NCBI GenBank assembly: GCA_964384525.1
Contig: CAYLKO010000070.1
Location: forward strand, 1-10,979
Length of the DNA stretch: 10,979 nt
From: SHZI01 sp964384525
GTDB lineage: Bacteria > Pseudomonadota > Gammaproteobacteria > Steroidobacterales > GCA-2729495
Reading direction: 5' to 3'
Part shown: in pieces, positions 5,969 to 10,979 of the stretch
How positions within the stretch are numbered: position 1 is the stretch's first letter
Layout: each line of letters begins with the position of its first letter
The notes under the pieces: generated by a model
Told to the model about the DNA's origin: nothing
The model's database searches: none
Seen by the model: the letters and a program-made list of their open reading frames with translations, nothing else
Translations under genes and position numbers: made by a program

Positions 5969-6427
5969 ATGAACTACTGGCTGATGAAATCAGAGCCGTC
6001 CGTGTATGGCATTGACCATCTCGAACGTGACCGGCAGACCAGCTGGGGCGGGGTGCGCAACTACCAGGTGCGGAACATGTTCCGTGACCAGTTCGCCAGG
6101 GGCGATGTGGCATTTTTTTATCACTCCAGTTGTGCGGAGCCGGGCATCGTCGGGGTGATGACGGTGGTGAATGAGGCCTACCCGGATCCGACCCAGTTCG
6201 ATCGCAAGTCGGAATACCATGATGCGAAGAGTCGGGCAGAGGCACCCACCTGGCTTGCGGTGGATGTGAAGTTCGACCGCAAACTGCCCCATGTGCTCGG
6301 CCTCGATGCCCTGCGCCGGACCAGGGGGCTGGCAGACATGGTGGTGCTTCGGCGGGGCAATCGATTGTCGGTGGCGCCAGTGACGGGCGCGGAAGCCAGG
6401 ATCATTCTGGCAATGCTTCGTGCCTGA
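5969..6427 (+). CDS. EVE-domain (PUA-like) protein
   Basis: This is a 152-residue single-domain protein of the EVE family, related to human THYN1. The family marks run in order: NYWLMKSEP at the N-terminus, WGGVRNYQVRN (26-36), FFYHSSCAEPGIVG (49-62), AYPDPTQFD (70-78) and PTWLAVDV (93-100). Length matches the usual bacterial members of about 150-160 residues. EVE domains are PUA-like folds thought to bind modified nucleic-acid bases; the cellular role of the stand-alone bacterial form is not established. ATG 5969 lies 15 nt after the MFS stop, with GAAGG further upstream, and it gives the canonical N-terminus. It may be the third gene of the tetR-MFS unit. The stop (6425-6427) abuts the stop of the convergent regulator gene inside TGATCA, so there is no spacer and no hairpin terminator between them. 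Confidence 0.93.
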   Translation: MNYWLMKSEPSVYGIDHLERDRQTSWGGVRNYQVRNMFRDQFARGDVAFFYHSSCAEPGIVGVMTVVNEAYPDPTQFDRKSEYHDAKSRAEAPTWLAVDVKFDRKLPHVLGLDALRRTRGLADMVVLRRGNRLSVAPVTGAEARIILAMLRA

Positions 6428-7999
6428 TCAGGTCCTGGTCGCAACCTGGTCCAGGATCTGCTGACGCACGTCGTCGATCTCGGCCGTGCGTGAGCCGGCC
6501 CTGGCGCTATGGCAGCGTGGGGTGCGCGGGCAATCGTTGCTGCGTGGGCAGATGATGCTCGCCGGCATGTCCAGTGCCGAACCGATCCAGGCAATATTGA
6601 GCACCCGCCCGACGGCACGGATGGCGTCGGCTGCCTTGGCCGGCACCACAGCCTGGCCCGCGTGGCGGCCACAGGCGTGCGCGATGCTGGCAACGATGCC
6701 CTCCGCATCAGACCCCTGGGACTCCAGCGCCGGTACCAGATCGATACCCACCGAAAGCACATGTGGATTGCCGGCCATGTCCCGGGTGCGGACCGAGTGG
6801 CAGCAATAAAGCAGCGAGCGGGGTCCATCCATCAATACGGAGATCTGCGACGCGGGCTGGGATGTGCGTGCCTCCTCGAGCATGCGGAATACCGCCCAGT
6901 GCGGGCAGGGATCCGAGACCATCGCCAGATTGCCCCACGGCAGGGGAATGCCGTTCCCGCGATAAACGGCACGCAGGAAGCCGGGTGGATAGGCATCAAA
7001 GAAATGCCAGTGACGATACGGTGATACGGCCGTCATGCGCCGCATGATCACTGCGGGGGTCAATTCCAGGCGTGTCCCGGCATCCACCTGATAGTTCTCC
7101 CGGGTCAGGAAGCGCCGGAAAGGCCGCTTGGGGCACAGGAGGGCGCCGGCAAAGAAACTGCACTCGAAATCACGCCAGGCGAACAGCGCATCCTGGGCAT
7201 TCATGCCGGCGGGGTTCTGTTCATCGCCGGTCGGGCTGCCGCCCATTTCGCCGCCGGTTGCATGGGCGGACTTCAACCCGTCACCGCCGTGCAGGACCTT
7301 GTGGGCAAGGTGCGTGGCCAGATCGTATTTCAGCCGCGCCGGATCCTTTTGCAGCTGTCGGTTTACATAGATGGTCGACGGTGGTTCGAAGAACGAGCGA
7401 AACATGCTGCGGACTTCACGATCATTGTCCAGGGCCAGCAATGCCCGCCGGTCGAACCACTGGATGTCGATGCCGTGGCGTTTGCAAAGACGCTGAAGGT
7501 CATCCAGCGTCAGCGGGAAGCGGCGCTCGCCGATTTCTTCGGCTGATCGTTCCAGATCGGGGAAGTCGTTTCGGGCCATCTCCTGGTAGGAGCGGATCAG
7601 CAGGTGGGCGAACTGGCGTGCCGTGGTGCCGGTTTGCACCAGCAGTTCCGGGATGGCGGCCTCCAGCAGATTTCTGGAAAACAGGAATCCGGGTTCAAGC
7701 GGGGGCCGCGTGATGCCACCACGCCGCCGCCGTGGCGCCGGGCTTCCGGCCACTTCCGGATTCCCGTCCAGGAACCAGCGGGGACTCTTCTGAAAGACCG
7801 ATGCCAGCAGATCGAGCAGTTCCTGCGACGGGATCCGCTGGCCTGTTTCGATCATGCTCAGGTAGGAGACCGATGGCGCCAGATCGGCATCGAGCTGGAT
7901 GCAGCGGGTCGACAGGTCCTGAAGGGTCAGGCCATTGCGCTTGCGCAGGCCGCGGATCTTGGGGCCCAGAAAGTGACTCTTGCGAAGCAGGCCTGACAT
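6428..7999 (-). CDS. RamB/ScfR-type regulator: XRE HTH, degenerate IrrE-like region, DUF2083-type C-terminus
   Basis: This is a 523-residue transcription regulator. Residues about 12-68 are an XRE helix-turn-helix (IRGLRKRNGLTLQDLSTRC, then SVSYLSMIETGQRIPSQELL). The middle (about 170-290) aligns by eye with the IrrE/ImmA-like region, but the metal-binding HExxH is missing: the equivalent text is LATHLAHKVLHGG (227-239), so protease activity is unlikely. The C-terminal part includes DPCPHWAVFRM (363-373) and a cysteine group CPRSNDCPRTPRC (Cys484, 490, 496), the layout of short-chain-fatty-acyl or acetate-responsive regulators such as corynebacterial RamB. It is divergent from aceB, with a 90-bp shared promoter region containing three phased repeats, which strongly suggests control of the glyoxylate shunt and its own gene. 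Sensing of an acyl-CoA or redox state is inference. ATG 7999 lacks a clear Shine-Dalgarno sequence. An Arg-rich linker (PRRRRGG) follows the HTH. Confidence 0.88.
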   Translation of the reverse strand: MSGLLRKSHFLGPKIRGLRKRNGLTLQDLSTRCIQLDADLAPSVSYLSMIETGQRIPSQELLDLLASVFQKSPRWFLDGNPEVAGSPAPRRRRGGITRPPLEPGFLFSRNLLEAAIPELLVQTGTTARQFAHLLIRSYQEMARNDFPDLERSAEEIGERRFPLTLDDLQRLCKRHGIDIQWFDRRALLALDNDREVRSMFRSFFEPPSTIYVNRQLQKDPARLKYDLATHLAHKVLHGGDGLKSAHATGGEMGGSPTGDEQNPAGMNAQDALFAWRDFECSFFAGALLCPKRPFRRFLTRENYQVDAGTRLELTPAVIMRRMTAVSPYRHWHFFDAYPPGFLRAVYRGNGIPLPWGNLAMVSDPCPHWAVFRMLEEARTSQPASQISVLMDGPRSLLYCCHSVRTRDMAGNPHVLSVGIDLVPALESQGSDAEGIVASIAHACGRHAGQAVVPAKAADAIRAVGRVLNIAWIGSALDMPASIICPRSNDCPRTPRCHSARAGSRTAEIDDVRQQILDQVATRT

Positions 8000-8010
8000 C
8001 TAGAGCGTGA

Positions 8011-8038
8011 ACGACATCCAGATTGTGAAATTTACAAT
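8011..8038 (+). promoter_or_regulatory. Candidate aceB promoter
   Basis: ACGACA (8011-8016, four of six bases of the -35 consensus) and TACAAT (8033-8038, five of six of the -10 consensus) are separated by 16 bp. The start of transcription would fall near 8045, about 45 nt before the aceB ATG. The -10 box lies at the junction of repeats 1 and 2, so a protein bound to the repeats would block it. Confidence 0.4.
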
Positions 8039-8065
8039 GTGAAATTTCTGATGTGAAAATTCTCG
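8024..8065. repeat. Three 14-bp-phased direct repeats, probable regulator binding sites
   Basis: TGTGAAATTT occurs at 8024-8033 and 8038-8047, and as TGTGAAAATT at 8052-8061, with exactly 14 bp between starts. No copy is seen at the next register on either side (8010 or 8066). The array lies in the scfR-aceB divergent promoter. On the minus strand each unit reads TTCACA, a -35-like element. The ScfR-type protein is the natural binder, though this is inferred from position. Confidence 0.75.
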
Positions 8066-8089
8066 CCATGCCGATCGTAGACTCAAGTC

Positions 8090-9709
8090 ATGAGAACAAC
8101 AAGCCAGCTCACGGCAAGCCGGACGGATGGGCCCCCGGCCATGGTCCAGGCCCCCATTCCCGAAGGCGCCGAGGGTGCGCTCGATGAGCGGGCTTTGTCC
8201 CTGGTGGGGTATCTGCACCGGCAATTCAACAGCCGCAGGCTGGAATTGCTGGCCGCACGCCGGCATCGGCAGGCATTGCTGGATGCCGGCGTCCTGCCCG
8301 ATTTTCTGCCCGACAATCGCGGCATTCGTGCAGATGCATGGCGGGTGGCGCCGATACCCCGGGATCTGGAGGACCGGAGGGTCGAGATCACCGGCCCGGT
8401 GGAACGCAAGATGATGATCAATGCCCTGAATTCCGGGGCCCTGACCTTCATGGCCGACTTCGAGGACTCCTGTGCACCGACGTGGTCAAACATCGTGCAT
8501 GGCCAGAAGAACCTGAAGGACGCAGCCAACCGCACCATCAGTTTCACCGACCGGAAAACCGGCAAGCAGTACCGGCTGCACGACAGGACGGCAACCCTGC
8601 TGGTTCGGCCCAGGGGCTGGCATCTGCCGGAAAAGCACGTGCTGGTCGATGGCGAGATCACGTCGGCATCGCTGTTCGACTTTGCCGTGTATCTGGCCAA
8701 CAACCACGAGGCATTGGCCGCACGGGAAACCGGACCCTACTTTTATCTGCCCAAACTGGAAAGCCATCTCGAAGCCAGGCTGTGGAATGACGTTTTCATT
8801 GCCGCCCAGGACTGGCTGGGCATGGCGCGCGGGACCATCAAGGCCACCGTCCTCATCGAAACGATTCTGGCGGCCTTCGAGATGGACGAAATCCTCTATG
8901 AGCTCCATGAGCATTCGGCCGGCCTCAACTGCGGCCGCTGGGACTACATCTTCAGCTTCATCAAGAAATTCCGGAACCGCCGTGAATTCGTCCTGCCGGA
9001 TCGCGGTCGTGTGTCCATGGACCGGCACTTCCTGAAATCCTATGTTGATCTGTTGATACGCACCTGCCATCGGCGGGGCGCCCACGCCATGGGCGGCATG
9101 GCGGCACAGATCCCGATCAGGAATGATCCGGCTGCCAATGACGCGGCCATGGCGCGCGTGGAGGCAGACAAGTTGCGCGAAGCCCGCGCCGGTCACGATG
9201 GCACGTGGATAGCCCATCCCGGTCTGGCCGACATTGCCCTCAAGGCCTTCAACTCGGTCATGTCCGGCCCGAACCAGCTTGGGGTGCTGCGTGAGGACGC
9301 CGTGGTTACTGCTGAAGATCTGTTGCAGGTCCCCGATGGCGAAATTACCGATGAAGGCCTGCGCCACAACATCCGGGTTGGCGTGCAGTACGTTGAAGCG
9401 TGGCTGGGTGGTCAGGGTTGTGTGCCGCTTTATCACCTGATGGAGGATGCGGCGACTGCCGAAATTTCCCGGGCCCAGATCTGGCAGTGGATCCGTCATG
9501 ACGCACGTACCGCTGATGGCCGGCCGATCACGGTGGAGCGCTTCGACATCACGCTCGAGGAAGAGCTGGCGGTCATCGCGCGTGAGGTGGGTGCGGAGCG
9601 CTTCGCAGGTGGCCTTTATGAGGGCGCTGCAGCGTTGTTTGCCCACATGATCCGCCAGCCGGATCTTGACGAATTCCTGACTTTGCCCGCCTACGAGCAA
9701 CTGGCCTGA
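8090..9709 (+). CDS. aceB: Malate synthase A (glyoxylate shunt)
   Basis: This 539-residue enzyme condenses glyoxylate with acetyl-CoA to give malate in the cytoplasm; the length is normal for the A isoform. The family marks are complete: TFMADFEDSCAPTW (119-132), LLVRPRGWHLPEKH with catalytic Arg175, IETILAAFEMDEI with the Mg-binding Glu257, the signature SAGLNCGRWDYIFSFIKKF with Asp285, TWIAHPG (372-378), and YHLMEDAATAEISRAQIWQW with the catalytic-base Asp453. All expected active-site residues are present. ATG 8090 was chosen as the first in-frame start after the promoter; it has no clear Shine-Dalgarno sequence, and ATG 8141 is a possible alternative since the conserved core begins near residue 25. 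It is divergent from the ScfR-type regulator and followed after 45 nt by aceA, so the pair is an aceBA operon. Expression on acetate or fatty acids is expected from family knowledge. Confidence 0.97.
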   Translation: MRTTSQLTASRTDGPPAMVQAPIPEGAEGALDERALSLVGYLHRQFNSRRLELLAARRHRQALLDAGVLPDFLPDNRGIRADAWRVAPIPRDLEDRRVEITGPVERKMMINALNSGALTFMADFEDSCAPTWSNIVHGQKNLKDAANRTISFTDRKTGKQYRLHDRTATLLVRPRGWHLPEKHVLVDGEITSASLFDFAVYLANNHEALAARETGPYFYLPKLESHLEARLWNDVFIAAQDWLGMARGTIKATVLIETILAAFEMDEILYELHEHSAGLNCGRWDYIFSFIKKFRNRREFVLPDRGRVSMDRHFLKSYVDLLIRTCHRRGAHAMGGMAAQIPIRNDPAANDAAMARVEADKLREARAGHDGTWIAHPGLADIALKAFNSVMSGPNQLGVLREDAVVTAEDLLQVPDGEITDEGLRHNIRVGVQYVEAWLGGQGCVPLYHLMEDAATAEISRAQIWQWIRHDARTADGRPITVERFDITLEEELAVIAREVGAERFAGGLYEGAAALFAHMIRQPDLDEFLTLPAYEQLA

Positions 9710-9742
9710 GTGCCATCTATTCACAACCGCCATGCCACCACA

Positions 9743-9748
9743 GGAAGA
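9743..9748 (+). promoter_or_regulatory. aceA ribosome binding site
   Basis: GGAAGA, within CAGGAAGAACAGCC, sits just upstream of ATG 9755. It is the clearest Shine-Dalgarno site on the right side of the window and fixes the aceA start. It contrasts with aceB, whose ATG has none visible. Confidence 0.7.
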
Positions 9749-9754
9749 ACAGCC

Positions 9755-10979
9755 ATGAGTGATTCCACGCACAGATCCAGCAATGGCAGCGATGCCCGGC
9801 AGTTGCAGCGTGACTGGCAGGACAATCCCCGCTGGCAGGGCATAGAGCGGCCCTATGGCGCTGACGACGTGGTGCGTCTGCGGGGCTCGATCCACATCGA
9901 ACACAGTCTGGCAACGCTCGGTGCCGCAAAGCTCTGGCAGCTGCTGCATGCCGAGCCGGTGGTGTCGGCGCTGGGCGCCCTGACCGGGAATCAGGCTGTC
10001 GAAGAAGTCCAGGCGGGACTGAAGGCGATCTACTGTTCCGGCTGGCAGGTGGCCGGAGATGGCAACAGCAGTGGCGAAATGTATCCGGACCAGAGCCTGT
10101 ACGCCGTGGATTCGGTGCCGAAGATGGTCGAGCGCATCAACAATGCGCTTGTGCGCACCGATCAGATCCATCACATGGCAGGCGACACCCGCATCGACTG
10201 GCTGGCGCCGATCGTTGCCGATGCGGAGGCCGGCTTTGGTGGCAACCTGAATGCCTTTGAACTGATGAAGGCCATGATCAAGGCAGGCGCCGCCGGGGTG
10301 CACTTTGAAGACCAGCTGTCATCGGCAAAAAAATGTGGACACATGGGCGGCAAGGTGCTGGTTCCCACGCAGGAAGCCATCAACAAGCTGGTCGCCGCCC
10401 GACTGGCGGCTGATGTGATGGGCGTGCCGACCATTCTGGTCGCGCGCACCGACGCCGACGCGGCCAACCTGCTGCAAGCCGACTATGACCAGCGCGATGC
10501 GAAGTTCCTGACCGGCAAACGTACCAGTGACGGATTTTTTGAAGTGCGTGCGGGGCTGGACCAGGCCATTGATCGCGGCCTGTCCTATGCGCCATACGCC
10601 GATCTGCTGTGGTGCGAGACCTCCAAGCCGGATCTCGCCCAGGCGGAGCGCTTTGCCAAGGCTATCCATGCCCGGTTTCCCGGCAAGCTGCTGGCCTACA
10701 ACTGCTCGCCGTCCTTCAACTGGCAGGCCAACGTGGCCCCGGAAATACTCAAGGAGTTCCGGGAGCGTCTGGCCGCGATGGGCTATCGCTTCCAGTTCAT
10801 CACCCTGGCGGGCTGGCATGCCCTGAACCTGTCGATGTTCGAATTGTCACGGGCGTACAGGCAGTCCGGCATGTTTGCCTATTCGGAGCTGCAGGAGCGC
10901 GAATTTGCCAACGAGAAACACGGATTCCGTGCCGCCAGGCACCTGGCTTTCGTGGCTACGGGGTACTTAGACGCCGTGC
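9755..10979 (+). CDS. aceA: Isocitrate lyase (partial, runs off the right edge)
   Basis: The frame starts at ATG 9755 with AGGAAG about 8 nt upstream and is open to the window end: 408 codons of about 430 in typical relatives, so only the last C-terminal residues are missing. The enzyme cleaves isocitrate to glyoxylate and succinate. The family marks are GEMYPDQSLY (107-116), VADAEAGFGG (154-163), the signature KKCGHMGGK (192-200) with catalytic Cys194, ARTDADAA (230-237), and YNCSPSFNW (315-323). TGYLDAV at the visible end is the usual C-terminal motif. I see no frameshift or missing active-site residue. The gene is 45 nt after aceB and shares its promoter; glyoxylate made here feeds AceB directly. 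Whether a kinase/phosphatase gene aceK follows cannot be seen. Confidence 0.97.
   Translation, partial: MSDSTHRSSNGSDARQLQRDWQDNPRWQGIERPYGADDVVRLRGSIHIEHSLATLGAAKLWQLLHAEPVVSALGALTGNQAVEEVQAGLKAIYCSGWQVAGDGNSSGEMYPDQSLYAVDSVPKMVERINNALVRTDQIHHMAGDTRIDWLAPIVADAEAGFGGNLNAFELMKAMIKAGAAGVHFEDQLSSAKKCGHMGGKVLVPTQEAINKLVAARLAADVMGVPTILVARTDADAANLLQADYDQRDAKFLTGKRTSDGFFEVRAGLDQAIDRGLSYAPYADLLWCETSKPDLAQAERFAKAIHARFPGKLLAYNCSPSFNWQANVAPEILKEFRERLAAMGYRFQFITLAGWHALNLSMFELSRAYRQSGMFAYSELQEREFANEKHGFRAARHLAFVATGYLDAV

Noticed and set aside
8001..8012. Possible fourth, degenerate repeat (GCGTGAAC) upstream of the 14-bp array
   Set aside because: It matches only five core bases and sits 18 bp away, out of the 14-bp register.
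8068..8187. Out-of-frame 39-codon open frame starting at ATG 8068 and overlapping the aceB start, as a possible leader peptide
   Set aside because: It has no Shine-Dalgarno sequence, no attenuator-like hairpins or codon runs, and its later part is only a shifted reading of aceB.
8486..10303. 605-codon open frame on the minus strand across aceB and aceA
   Set aside because: It is a shadow frame of GC-rich coding DNA. The plus-strand aceB and aceA have every active-site motif, and the minus translation has no recognisable domain.

Overview
The window looks like chromosomal DNA of a GC-rich (roughly 60-65 % G+C by eye) Gram-negative proteobacterium. Gammaproteobacteria of the Chromatiales/Nevskiales kind is my best guess, but class-level placement is uncertain. 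The grounds are periplasmic c-type cytochromes, a lipobox lipoprotein with an outer-membrane-type +2 residue, a VPxPA/PEP-CTERM exosortase-type tail, and an aceB-aceA glyoxylate cluster beside a RamB/ScfR-type regulator. I see no IS element, CRISPR array, tRNA, rRNA or prophage gene. Most of the window is ordinary housekeeping and accessory metabolism.

Left part (1-3606, all minus strand). From high to low coordinates there is an alanine-heptad lipoprotein (3606-3247) closed by a strong intrinsic terminator (3177-3204). Next comes a three-gene unit: a VPIPA-CTERM exported protein (3084-2407), a membrane-anchored alpha/beta hydrolase (2391-1444) and a small secreted four-cysteine protein (1437-946). 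The spacings are only 15 and 6 nt, and a 14-bp perfect hairpin (915-946) ends the unit. Last is a cytochrome pair: a cytochrome c'/c556-like protein (852-397) whose TGA stop overlaps the TTG start of a class I cytochrome c (400 to beyond position 1) as TTGA.

Middle part (3607-6427, plus strand). A 345-bp divergent intergenic region carries two dyads. It precedes a TetR-family repressor (3952-4539), a 14-TM DHA2-type MFS efflux protein (4568-5953) and an EVE-domain protein (5969-6427). These form a compact, co-directional, probably TetR-controlled cluster. The EVE gene and the next, convergent gene share the palindrome TGATCA as back-to-back stop codons, with no spacer.

Right part (6428-10979). 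A RamB/ScfR-type regulator (7999-6428: XRE helix-turn-helix, degenerate IrrE-like region, DUF2083-type C-terminus) is divergent from aceB (malate synthase A, 8090-9709) and aceA (isocitrate lyase, 9755 to the window end). The two enzymes are the carbon-conserving branch of the glyoxylate shunt. The 90-bp divergent promoter contains three direct repeats of TGTGAAATTT at exact 14-bp steps (8024, 8038, 8052). They overlap the likely promoter elements for both directions and are the best regulatory candidate in the window.

The observations most worth a second look are the 14-bp-phased repeats, the alpha/beta hydrolase whose expected catalytic Asp is Asn, its operon with an exosortase-sorted protein, and the cysteine-bearing C-terminus of the regulator. 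I did not find a clearly new defence or mobile system.
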